Positions 1 through 6,623 of a stretch of DNA of 9,795 nucleotides are shown here, in pieces. Each line of letters starts with the position of its first letter. Position 1 is the first letter of the stretch. A model generated the notes under the pieces. That model was not told the DNA's origin and did no database searches. It saw nothing but the letters and a program-made list of their open reading frames with translations. Source of the stretch: an uncultured Lachnospiraceae bacterium (GTDB taxonomy: Bacteria > Bacillota > Clostridia > Lachnospirales > Lachnospiraceae); the NCBI GenBank assembly GCA_900539715.1, contig UQDA01000048.1, positions 1 through 9,795 on the forward strand. Direction: 5' to 3'. A program made the position numbers and the translations under genes.

Positions 1-1
1 C

Positions 2-58
2 CGTTTCTCTGTTGAGAAACTCCAACGTACTCAACAGGGTCTATCCGACCCACAATAA
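2..58 (+). CDS. Possible 3' end of an unidentified gene (18 codons in window)
   Basis: In the frame starting at base 2, 18 sense codons run without interruption to a TAA at 56-58. The stop codon touches the base of a strong terminator hairpin (57-104), which is where a plus-strand gene would be expected to end. The visible tail reads RFSVEKLQRTQQGLSDPQ, polar and with no recognisable motif. The family cannot be named. A second reading is that this stretch is untranslated, since it contains three short inverted repeats (3-20, 9-37, 37-51). The open frame is short enough to occur by chance, so confidence is low. Confidence 0.35.
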   Translation, partial: RFSVEKLQRTQQGLSDPQ

Positions 59-104
59 AAAAGACCGGAACGCGGTAAATATTTCCGCCGTTTCCGGTCT
101 TTTT
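57..104. terminator. Bidirectional rho-independent terminator
   Basis: Bases 58-70 and 92-104 form a perfect 13-bp inverted repeat (core GACCGGAA / TTCCGGTC), with a partly paired GC-rich interior (CGCGG against CCGCCG, with bulges). A run of six A on the left and five T on the right gives a U-tract in both directions. It lies 55 bp past the stop codon of the minus-strand arsR gene, so it should end the metal-efflux operon. It would also end any plus-strand gene entering from the left. Confidence 0.87.
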
Positions 105-159
105 CTCTCCCCATTTATGCCGTCAGCTTTTTCTTCTGCCGCCTTTTCGCAGCATTTTC

Positions 160-528
160 CTATTTCTGTCTGCCATCCTCTTCGATGTGCTCAAGCCCCT
201 GATTGATAATGGCGCGAACATGCCCGTCTGCCAAAGAATAAAAAACAGACTTTCCTTCTCTCCGGCTCTTCACCAGTTTGCTCTGTTTCAATATACGAAG
301 CTGATGCGATATCGCCGACTGCGTCATATTGAGCGCCTCCGCCAGATCGCAGACGCACACCTCTGCCTCAAACAAAACGAACAATATCCGGATTCGGGTG
401 GAATCCCCGAATACCTTGAACAGCTCCGCCAGGTCATACAGCTCTTCCTCCTCCGGCATCTGATCAGCCACTGTTTTAAGCAGCTCCTCATGCAGTTCTT
501 TTACTTCACAGCATTCCATCTCTTCCAT
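160..528 (-). CDS. CadC-like ArsR/SmtB-family metal-sensing repressor
   Basis: This 122-aa winged-helix repressor is expected to bind the operon operator and release it when Cd, Pb or Zn binds. It carries the ArsR signature EVCVCDLAEAL (residues 56-66) followed by the recognition helix region TQSAISHQLRIL (69-80) and the wing SRREGKSVFYSL (88-99). Both known metal-site types are visible. Cys58 and Cys60 in helix 3, with an N-terminal Cys6-Cys7 pair, resemble the alpha3N site of CadC. Asp101, His103, His114 and Glu117 match the alpha5 zinc site of the SmtB/CzrA/CadC class. Length and residue positions match what I recall of Staphylococcus aureus CadC, except for the N-terminal cysteines. The start at 528 has a GGAGG 7 nt upstream. 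It is the last gene of the operon, 36 bp after the ATPase, so it is probably autoregulated from the promoter at 2765-2792. Confidence 0.95.
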   Translation of the reverse strand: MEEMECCEVKELHEELLKTVADQMPEEEELYDLAELFKVFGDSTRIRILFVLFEAEVCVCDLAEALNMTQSAISHQLRILKQSKLVKSRREGKSVFYSLADGHVRAIINQGLEHIEEDGRQK

Positions 529-564
529 CCCGTTTCCTCCATACTCAGCTGCCTGCCGCTTTTC

Positions 565-2436
565 TCACAGCTTCTTCACATACAACGCCCGTATCGCATT
601 CAACACTGCGATGACCATAACGCCCACATCCGCAAAGATGGCAAGCCACATATTTGCAATTCCTACTGCGCCTAGCAACAGACATAAAAGCTTGATACCG
701 ATCGCAAAATAAATATTTTCATAGACTATCCTCATACACTTACGTGCGATGCGGATAGCCTTCGCTATCTTCACCGGGTCATCATCCATCAAGACCACAT
801 CCGCCGCCTCTATTGCCGCATCAGATCCAAGCGCTCCCATCGCAATACCGATATCTGCTCTTGATAAGACCGGCGCATCGTTGATACCGTCCCCCACAAA
901 GGCGAGGACTTCCTTTTCGCCCTTCTGTCCCAGAAGCACTTCTACCTGCTCTACCTTATCCCCCGGCAAAAGCTCGCTGTGAACCTCGTCGATACCCAGT
1001 TCCTCCGCCACCTGATATGCAGTCTGGCGTCTGTCCCCGGTCAGCATTACCGTCTTTTTCACTCCGCATTTTTTCAGGGAAGCGATTGCTTCCTGAGCGT
1101 GCGGCTTTATCCGGTCAGAGATAAGGATATGTCCTGCATATTTTCCGTCCACCGCCATATGGACTACCGTCCCTGCGCTGTGACACTCCATACATTCAAT
1201 ACCGAGCCGGTCCATCAGCCGGGTATTGCCCGCTGCAACCGCGATGCCGTCCACCTTTGCCGTCACGCCGTTTCCGCCTATTTCCTCTACCTCAGTCACT
1301 CTGGAAGCGTCCAGCGGCTTTCCGTATGCCGCCTTCAGACTTTTGCTGATAGGATGAGAGGAGTGATATTCAACGAGAGCCGCATATTCCAACAGCTTTT
1401 CCGCATCCATCGGGGAATGATGTACGCCGCTGACCTCAAAAACGCCCTGTGTCATCGTTCCGGTCTTGTCAAATACAACATATTTTGTACGAGCCAGCGC
1501 TTCCAGATAGTTCGATCCTTTTACAAGGACTCCTGCGTTTCCTGCTCCGCCGATTCCCGCAAAAAAGCTTAACGGTATGCTGATGACAAGTGCACAGGGA
1601 CAGCTTATTACAAGAAAGGTGAGAGCGCGCATCACCCAGTCGCCCCATTCCGGCGTCATTCCGAGAAACAGCATCCGTATAAGCGGCGGCAGCACTGCCA
1701 GTGCCAGCGCACTGTAACAGACTGCAGGCGTATAAATCTTTGCAAATCTGGAAATAAACTGCTCCGACCTTGATTTTTTGGAACTGGCATTTTCTACCAA
1801 ATCCAGGATTTTGGAGACCGTAGATTCGCCAAATTCCTTTGTTGTCCGAATTTTTAACACGCCTGACATATTGATGCAGCCACTGATGACTTCATCACCC
1901 TCTACCGCCTCCCGCGGCAGACTCTCGCCTGTTAAAGCACTCGTATTCAAACTCGACCTGCCCTCTACGACTATACCGTCTATCGGAACCTTTTCCCCCG
2001 GTCCTACCACGATTACCGTACCTATCTCTACCTCATCCGGATCAGCTTTTTCCAAACTTCCATCCGCCTTCTCTACATTCGCGTAATCCGGACGGATATC
2101 CATAAGTTCGCTGATACTGCGACGGCTTTTGCCCACTGCATAGCTCTGAAACAGCTCTCCTATCTGGTAAAACAGCATAACCGCCACGCCCTCGCTGTAT
2201 TCACCAAGAACGATAGCTCCAACAGTCGCTACTGCCATCAGGAAGTTTTCATCAAAAACCTGCCTGTTTAAAATCCCCTTTACCGCCTTAACCAGAATAT
2301 CATAACCGATCAGACCATACGGAATCATAAAAAGGATAAAACGCAGCCATCCTTCAACAGGAAGCAGGCTGAACATGACCATGAGCGCCGCTGATGCTAT
2401 AATACGTATGAGCATTTTTTTCTGTTTCTTATTCAT
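565..2436 (-). CDS. cadA: P1B-type heavy-metal (Zn/Cd/Pb) exporting ATPase
   Basis: This 623-aa inner-membrane pump drives metal efflux with ATP. All hallmark motifs are present: the actuator TGES at 169-172, the transmembrane metal site CPC at 279-281, the phosphorylated Asp323 in DKTGTMT, the HP motif at 361-362, TGD at 466-468 and the hinge GDGINDAP at 515-522. In the last membrane pair, Lys582 (GIKLL) and Asp603 (FADVG) correspond to the Lys and Asp that mark the Zn/Cd/Pb group (ZntA/CadA) rather than copper pumps. The protein begins almost directly with the first membrane helices (about 8-50) and has no N-terminal HMA domain; that domain is encoded by the separate gene just upstream. The gap to that gene is 55 bp. 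The start at 2436 has GGGAG 10 nt upstream, slightly long spacing. cadA and zntA are equally defensible names. Confidence 0.96.
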   Translation of the reverse strand: MNKKQKKMLIRIIASAALMVMFSLLPVEGWLRFILFMIPYGLIGYDILVKAVKGILNRQVFDENFLMAVATVGAIVLGEYSEGVAVMLFYQIGELFQSYAVGKSRRSISELMDIRPDYANVEKADGSLEKADPDEVEIGTVIVVGPGEKVPIDGIVVEGRSSLNTSALTGESLPREAVEGDEVISGCINMSGVLKIRTTKEFGESTVSKILDLVENASSKKSRSEQFISRFAKIYTPAVCYSALALAVLPPLIRMLFLGMTPEWGDWVMRALTFLVISCPCALVISIPLSFFAGIGGAGNAGVLVKGSNYLEALARTKYVVFDKTGTMTQGVFEVSGVHHSPMDAEKLLEYAALVEYHSSHPISKSLKAAYGKPLDASRVTEVEEIGGNGVTAKVDGIAVAAGNTRLMDRLGIECMECHSAGTVVHMAVDGKYAGHILISDRIKPHAQEAIASLKKCGVKKTVMLTGDRRQTAYQVAEELGIDEVHSELLPGDKVEQVEVLLGQKGEKEVLAFVGDGINDAPVLSRADIGIAMGALGSDAAIEAADVVLMDDDPVKIAKAIRIARKCMRIVYENIYFAIGIKLLCLLLGAVGIANMWLAIFADVGVMVIAVLNAIRALYVKKL

Positions 2437-2491
2437 CGGTTTCCATCTCCCTCAAACGGGACCTGTTCCCAAAATTCCTGTCCAAAATATC

Positions 2492-2710
2492 TTACAGGAA
2501 AATCTCGCAGTCGTCCTCTACCTTTTTGCAGTTTTTGTAAACATCCTGCATAACCGCCTTCACATCCGCACCGTCCTCAAATTCCACTGACATCTTTAAT
2601 GTCATAAAGTTCACGACTGCATCCTTTACCCCGGCAGTATTCTTTGCTGCATCCTCCATCTTATTTGCACAGTTTGCGCAGTCAACATCAATTTTGTAAG
2701 TTTTCTTCAT
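2492..2710 (-). CDS. Free-standing HMA heavy-metal-binding protein
   Basis: This 72-aa protein is a single heavy-metal-associated (ferredoxin-like) domain, of the kind that binds soft metals and docks on P1B ATPases. The site is DCANC (Asp10, Cys11, Cys14); an Asp just before the first Cys is common in Zn/Cd-type HMA domains. Two further cysteines, Cys61 and Cys68, lie in an acidic tail. The start is placed at 2710 because AGAGG sits 8 nt upstream. A longer frame opens with ATG at 2737, but that codon lies inside the operator palindrome and close to the transcription start, so it is unlikely to be used. As the first gene of the operon, 55 bp before the ATPase, it probably replaces the ATPase's missing N-terminal domain in trans, or acts as a cytoplasmic metal buffer or chaperone (inference). 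Confidence 0.93.
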   Translation of the reverse strand: MKKTYKIDVDCANCANKMEDAAKNTAGVKDAVVNFMTLKMSVEFEDGADVKAVMQDVYKNCKKVEDDCEIFL

Positions 2711-2734
2711 CCCGAAATCCTCTCTTTCTTTTAT

Positions 2735-2756
2735 CATATGAACATTTATTCATATG
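2735..2756. promoter_or_regulatory. ArsR/SmtB-type operator of the efflux operon
   Basis: CATATGAA, a 6-nt spacer and TTCATATG form a perfect 8-6-8 inverted repeat. The core (ATGAACA...TTATTCAT) closely resembles known SmtB/CadC-class operators. It begins 8 bp downstream of the -10 box and covers the predicted transcription start, so a bound dimer would block initiation. The CadC-like repressor encoded at 160-528 is the obvious ligand. The match is by pattern recognition. Confidence 0.82.
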
Positions 2757-2764
2757 TTGTTTTA

Positions 2765-2792
2765 ATTATAACGCTTCCGCCTGAAATGTCAA
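2765..2792 (-). promoter_or_regulatory. Strong sigma-A promoter of the HMA-ATPase-arsR operon
   Basis: On the minus strand a perfect -35 TTGACA (2792-2787) and a perfect -10 TATAAT (2770-2765) are separated by 16 bp. The predicted start near 2758 falls at the edge of the operator palindrome. Consensus boxes with an operator directly downstream fit a strong promoter kept silent by a repressor. Confidence 0.88.
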
Positions 2793-2811
2793 CCCCCGCA
2801 GGGGCATTTTT

Positions 2812-2848
2812 TAAAAAAAGACCTATATCCTCGCGAATATAAGCCTTT
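2812..2848 (-). terminator. Rho-independent terminator of the FKP gene
   Basis: On the minus strand, AGGCTTATAT (2846-2837) pairs with ATATAGGTCT (2828-2819) over 10 bp, including two G-U pairs, around an 8-nt loop. Seven T follow (2819-2813). It starts about 13 bp after the FKP stop codon and should prevent readthrough into the efflux operon promoter downstream. Confidence 0.85.
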
Positions 2849-2858
2849 CTTTATCTGC

Positions 2859-5800
2859 TCACACTAACGTGCAGTCCCACACGTCCACGTCTGTATCCTG
2901 GAATACACTTCTGAGCCTCTCATGTACCTGCCGGCGCGTTACCCCCTTTTTCAGGATAACCTGCAAAAATCCTCCGCCTCCGGCTCCGCACACCATCTGA
3001 CCGTCCGTCAGCTGCTCCACCGATTTCAATATCTGATTGATGAGCGTATTTGTGCTGCCTGCATCCACCATCTGGGACAGCTCCCAGTGACGGCTCATCA
3101 GCTCCGCAAAATCATCTATATGCCCTCTTTCCAGCTCAAACCGCATCAACGCAGCGACTTTCTGGATTTCGTTAAGCGCATACAGTGCATCCGGATTCGC
3201 CCCTACATAGCGTCCTACCACATCGCGCAGAAGGTTTCGAGCAAGCCTGCGCTGTCCGGTATATATCAGACAGAACCTCTCCTGAAGCTCCTTCATTGCC
3301 TCCTCCGGCAGCTCCACCTGCTTTACACAAATCTCCTGCTCCAGTCCCGGCATTGTCGTAATATATTTGATTCCCGGACAGAGGCCGCCGACCTGGTCCT
3401 GCCAGCCGCCGCCTGTAGACATTATCTGTTCCATACAAAGTACACGTCCATACAGGTCGCTTTCCTTGTGCGCGATACCCATAAATTCAAACAGCGCTCT
3501 CACGCATGCCGCCGCCAGAATACTGCTCGTTCCGAGCCCGCTTCCTTTCGGCACTCCCGTAACTTCCGTCTGCATCTTAAAACCGCCGCCCAGACGCGTC
3601 AGGATTTCCGTAAGGCTCCCGCCCTCCGGCGGAAGTATCCCACATGCCAAAAGAGCCGCCTTCTGCAATGCAAACGGATCATATGGATCTCCGGTTTTCT
3701 GCAGCTCCTTCAAATCATCAAATTCTCCGTAGACTCCCATATCCCGGCTTTCAAAAATAATCTTTAACTCTTCTAGTCTTGTCAGCGTCACCTCTACCGG
3801 CATTTCTCCCTGCAAAAGTATCGCCGCATTGAGCACCGTTCCGCCCTGTTCATTACAGTAAGGAGGTGTATCACTCCAGCCACCGCCCCAGTTGACGCGC
3901 AGAGGAAGCCTGACGCGATGGTATTCCCCCTGCATCCGACAGTTCTCATTCATTTTCAGGACACTCATTGCGCCTTCCATGACCGTCTGCTGGATACGTT
4001 TAAAACACTGCGAGATATAACGTTCCCCTTCCGCCTTTCCAAGAGCGCATCCCACATAATAAACAAGCCTCATTGCTCTGCCCGGCTCAGCCGTTTTCAG
4101 CCTGTTTTCCAGCCACTCCTCCTGAATTCCTGTCAGCTTTCCGGCATGAAGCACCAGCCCCGCCTCTGAAGCCGGTCTTCCACTTTCTATCATCTGCTCC
4201 AGACGTTCCATCCGGACCAGCTCCTGCATCCTGCGCTCCCATGCGATCAGCGCCTCCGGGTCAGCCTCCGCAAAGCCGGATTTCAGGCTTCTGCGTTCAC
4301 ATTTTCTCCATGCTTCCACATCGCCCTCGCCCTGAGCAATCTTGTAAAGATTGCGTGCGGCGTCCACCGCCTGATTTATCGTTTCACAGGAAGGATACAG
4401 ACATGCGTCCCAGATGCTGTGCGTTTTGACATCTTTTTCCCAAAGCTCACCTATTTCTATCCCGCTCTTTTCAAGAAACTCTCCCAGAGTCCCTCCCAAA
4501 AAGCTGCAGTCATCCTCCAGCGTTCCCTTCGGGTTATCATCCACTCCGTAAATACGAGCCACAAATCTGCCGTCTCTCTGCTTTAATCCATGCAGCACCA
4601 CGTTCGGCGGCACATCTCCTGAATGAATATCTACATAGGAAAGAAGGGAATTTTCCCCTACCGTCACTCCGTTATGGACATAGCTCACTTCCAGATAGCT
4701 GTTTTTGCCGCATACGGCACCATTCTCCAAAACGCTGTTGCAGCCTGCCACACTCTCCCTGCCGATACTGCTGTTCACATGCCTGCTCCACCCCAGAGCC
4801 GCATATGCGTCGATTTTTTCGGACATCAGATGGAGTATCTCCGCCGTTGTCCCGAAATGGATGAACTGTGCCGGAGCCAGACGAAGCAGCTTCATTCTGA
4901 AAGGATGCAGAATCTCCCATACATTCCTGCGTGCTTCAGACAATGCCTCACTGTACTCACCTTCCGGCTTTTCCCCGTAAAATTCCTCCAGCGTGGACTC
5001 CTCTGCCAGCGGATACAAAAAATCACCATATAAAGACAGGCGGACTGTTTCATTGATATATCTGCCGCATGCTTTCTCATCTACCCGTCCGTCTTTTGAT
5101 ATGAGACCGAACAGTGCCTTTAATATCTTCGCCGAAAAAAGCACTGCTCCCGTATCGATGTCCACGCAATCCTGCTCATTGACCGCACCTGCGCTGCGCA
5201 GTGCCTCTATCGACTGCTTGTGTAAAAACCTTGACACATAGCCGTTTTCCCCGCGTAAAAATACGCCATGATCCTTTCCTGTCTCCACCTTTTCTTTGAA
5301 GGATATGGCGGCAGCCCCATCTCCAAAATCATCTATCTGGAGCGCATTGAACAGCAAAAGCACATCTCCCGATAAAAGAAGCATTCCTTCCCTGATTCTG
5401 GACGGTACCCCTGCCGCCGCTATCATAAATTCATCAAAAAGTGTGGATACACGTCCATTTTCCAATTCATGCGGGACGGGAGAAAATAATTTTCCAAGCG
5501 CCGAATACTGCGGGACTCTTTTGCTATCCCCTCCCGAATGGATAACAAGAATACGCAATCCGTCAAATTCACTGCGCCCCGTCTGTTCTGCGATATAGCG
5601 AAGCACTCCCAGCGTTGCTCCACCGCTGCCTACACGCTTGCCATCCGGATCTGATACGACTGCAAACTTCGTCCCCTCAGGTAAAAAATGATCTCTCCGG
5701 CGCTGATTCAGCTGTGCCCGGAAGCCTTCCGCCTGATGCTCATTGGAAGCCGTCAATATGATATAATCCCAGCGCGCAAAATCTTCCCGGTTCCGCGCCC

Positions 5801-5867
5801 GCTCGTAGTCCGCCTGTGCATCCTGATAAGACTGTGCCAGAAAAAGTGGTGCTATCAATTCAGACAT
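2859..5867 (-). CDS. fkp: Bifunctional L-fucokinase / L-fucose-1-phosphate guanylyltransferase (FKP)
   Basis: This 1002-aa cytoplasmic enzyme is expected to phosphorylate L-fucose and join it to GTP, giving GDP-L-fucose for glycan synthesis (salvage route). The N-terminal fucose pyrophosphorylase part has RVGSGGATLGVLR (78-90) and HSGGDSKRVPQYSALGKLF (110-128), the nucleotide-binding loop. A hexapeptide-like stretch (about 364-425, rich in G, N, V and S) fits the beta-helix linker of FKP proteins. The C-terminal GHMP kinase has motif 1 VNWGGGWSDTPP (658-669), motif 2 GVPKGSGLGTSS (771-782), an Asp824 in GGGWQDQVGG and motif 3 CGAGGGGF (960-967). Bacteroides Fkp is about 950 aa and plant FKGP about 1050, so the length fits. 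AAAGG lies 8 nt before the start. It is transcribed alone and has its own terminator; no sugar transporter or glycosyltransferase is visible nearby. A related sugar substrate cannot be excluded. Confidence 0.93.
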   Translation of the reverse strand: MSELIAPLFLAQSYQDAQADYERARNREDFARWDYIILTASNEHQAEGFRAQLNQRRRDHFLPEGTKFAVVSDPDGKRVGSGGATLGVLRYIAEQTGRSEFDGLRILVIHSGGDSKRVPQYSALGKLFSPVPHELENGRVSTLFDEFMIAAAGVPSRIREGMLLLSGDVLLLFNALQIDDFGDGAAAISFKEKVETGKDHGVFLRGENGYVSRFLHKQSIEALRSAGAVNEQDCVDIDTGAVLFSAKILKALFGLISKDGRVDEKACGRYINETVRLSLYGDFLYPLAEESTLEEFYGEKPEGEYSEALSEARRNVWEILHPFRMKLLRLAPAQFIHFGTTAEILHLMSEKIDAYAALGWSRHVNSSIGRESVAGCNSVLENGAVCGKNSYLEVSYVHNGVTVGENSLLSYVDIHSGDVPPNVVLHGLKQRDGRFVARIYGVDDNPKGTLEDDCSFLGGTLGEFLEKSGIEIGELWEKDVKTHSIWDACLYPSCETINQAVDAARNLYKIAQGEGDVEAWRKCERRSLKSGFAEADPEALIAWERRMQELVRMERLEQMIESGRPASEAGLVLHAGKLTGIQEEWLENRLKTAEPGRAMRLVYYVGCALGKAEGERYISQCFKRIQQTVMEGAMSVLKMNENCRMQGEYHRVRLPLRVNWGGGWSDTPPYCNEQGGTVLNAAILLQGEMPVEVTLTRLEELKIIFESRDMGVYGEFDDLKELQKTGDPYDPFALQKAALLACGILPPEGGSLTEILTRLGGGFKMQTEVTGVPKGSGLGTSSILAAACVRALFEFMGIAHKESDLYGRVLCMEQIMSTGGGWQDQVGGLCPGIKYITTMPGLEQEICVKQVELPEEAMKELQERFCLIYTGQRRLARNLLRDVVGRYVGANPDALYALNEIQKVAALMRFELERGHIDDFAELMSRHWELSQMVDAGSTNTLINQILKSVEQLTDGQMVCGAGGGGFLQVILKKGVTRRQVHERLRSVFQDTDVDVWDCTLV

Positions 5868-6100
5868 TTTTCAATCCTTTCCATCATTGCTGCAAAAAAT
5901 GTATTAACAACCTTGTCCATGTTTATCTAAATATCTTAACATAAACCCATATTAAATTGTAGGAATTTTTAATGTATTTTTTTATTTTAAATAGGAAAGA
6001 GATTTTTCCGGACCAAAAAATCATTCATCCTGACAGACACACCCGAACCTGGCACATAATCATGTTTTTTCATTCGACATTAAATGAACTTTCCTATCGA
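5868..6100. other. AT-rich leader region upstream of the FKP gene
   Basis: Within the 334-bp gap between FKP and the lipoprotein gene, this part is very AT-rich (5930-6000 especially) and has no convincing ORF. The FKP promoter must lie here because the upstream gene ends in a strong terminator. I could not pick a -35/-10 pair with confidence; TACAAT (minus strand, 5960-5955) and TAAGAT (5939-5934) are weak -10 candidates. A short imperfect dyad (TTCATT...AATGAA, about 6069-6088) has no clear role. Confidence 0.4.
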
Positions 6101-6134
6101 ATAAAAAAATACCACCTCCGAAGAGATGGTATTT
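6101..6134 (-). terminator. UUCG-tetraloop rho-independent terminator of the lipoprotein gene
   Basis: On the minus strand AAATACCATCTC (6134-6123) pairs with GAGGTGGTATTT (6118-6107) over 12 bp with one T-G pair, closed by a C(TTCG)G tetraloop. A T-rich tract follows at 6106-6101. This very stable fold lies 68 bp after the lipoprotein stop codon. The 3' untranslated stretch between (6135-6201) has a 7-bp direct repeat, GGAGCTG at 6171 and 6186, of no known function. Confidence 0.93.
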
Positions 6135-6201
6135 GATGCTCCGTCTATGCTGACTGATAAAATGCCGCGCGGAGCTGCGCTTATAGGAGCTGTATGACTG
6201 A

Positions 6202-6516
6202 TTACTCAGCTACAGTCTCAGTTGCCTCTGTAGATGCAGTCTCTGTAGCTGCTTCTGTTGTAGCTTCCTCAGTGGTCTCAGCCTCTGTTGTAGCTTCTGT
6301 AGACTCAGCCTCTGTAGCTGTCTCAGTTGTTGTCTCTGTAGCTGTCTCAGTAGCTGTCTCTGTCTCAGTTGCTGTCTCTGCTACAGTCTCAGTTGCTTCT
6401 ACAGTAGACTCAACTGCTGTAGATGTTGCTGTGGTCTCCTCAGCGTTGCCGCCGCAAGCTACCATAGATGCTGTCATAACTACTGCTGCTAATACTGCTA
6501 CTAAATTTTTCTTCAT
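6202..6516 (-). CDS. Small Thr/Glu-rich lipoprotein of unknown function
   Basis: A 104-aa protein with a clear lipoprotein signal: MKKN, a hydrophobic core LVAVLAAVVMTASM, then V-A-C with Cys21 as the lipidated residue, followed by GGN. From residue 25 to the end (80 residues) only Ala, Glu, Thr, Ser and Val occur. There are about 23 Glu and no Lys or Arg, so the mature part is strongly acidic and likely disordered. No folded domain follows. Such a stretch resembles the linker between the lipid anchor and the binding domain in many Firmicute lipoproteins, but here it is the whole protein. The start at 6516 is chosen because GGAGGAG (6530-6524) lies 7 nt upstream; a longer frame from 6600 adds a basic, non-signal leader and includes the predicted transcription start region. 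It has its own promoter and terminator. Thr-rich segments may be glycosylated (speculative). Confidence 0.82.
   Translation of the reverse strand: MKKNLVAVLAAVVMTASMVACGGNAEETTATSTAVESTVEATETVAETATETETATETATETTTETATEAESTEATTEAETTEEATTEAATETASTEATETVAE
6205..6441 (-). repeat. Low-complexity imperfect tandem repeat coding the Thr/Glu stalk
   Basis: The DNA under residues 26-104 is built from imperfect repeats. On the plus strand GTAGCTGTCTC recurs around 6315-6360, and CAGTTGCTGTCTC-like units around 6330-6395. Unit length is a multiple of 3, so gain or loss of units would change stalk length without breaking the frame. The antisense strand is also open and gives a Ser/Val/Ala-rich shadow frame. 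Confidence 0.7.
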
Positions 6517-6578
6517 AATAATTCTCCTCCTGATATTGCGGAGCTCTTTGAAACACATCGCTCCTGAATACGATTGAG

Positions 6579-6607
6579 AGAATATCACGTTTTTTTTCAT
6601 TTGTAAA
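6579..6607 (-). promoter_or_regulatory. Promoter of the lipoprotein gene
   Basis: On the minus strand -35 TTTACA (6607-6602) and -10 TATTCT (6584-6579) are 17 bp apart, with a TG one base before the -10 box (extended -10). The predicted start near 6572 gives a leader of about 55 nt before the ATG at 6516. The -10 box itself is only a 4/6 match. Confidence 0.6.
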
Positions 6608-6623
6608 TAGCTTTTATATAAAT

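Noticed and set aside
2711..2737. Longer HMA protein starting at ATG 2737 (81 aa)
   Set aside because: That ATG is inside the operator and close to the predicted transcription start, with no ribosome binding site; ATG 2710 has AGAGG at 8 nt.
2793..2812. CCCC-GCA-GGGG hairpin followed by CATTTTTT, a possible plus-strand terminator
   Set aside because: The stem is only 4 bp and no plus-strand gene ends there.
2922..5598. Several long plus-strand frames opposite the FKP gene
   Set aside because: They are shadows of a GC-biased coding sequence; none has family motifs, and the minus-strand frame shows continuous FKP motifs.
6194..6577. Open plus-strand frame (127 codons, Ser/Val/Ala-rich) across the lipoprotein gene
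   Set aside because: It is the antisense shadow of the Thr/Glu repeat; it lacks a good ribosome binding site and a signal sequence, while the minus-strand gene has promoter, ribosome binding site, lipobox and terminator.
6517..6600. Longer lipoprotein frame from 6600 (132 aa)
   Set aside because: The added residues are not signal-like and span the predicted promoter -10; the start at 6516 has GGAGGAG at 7 nt and gives a proper lipoprotein signal.
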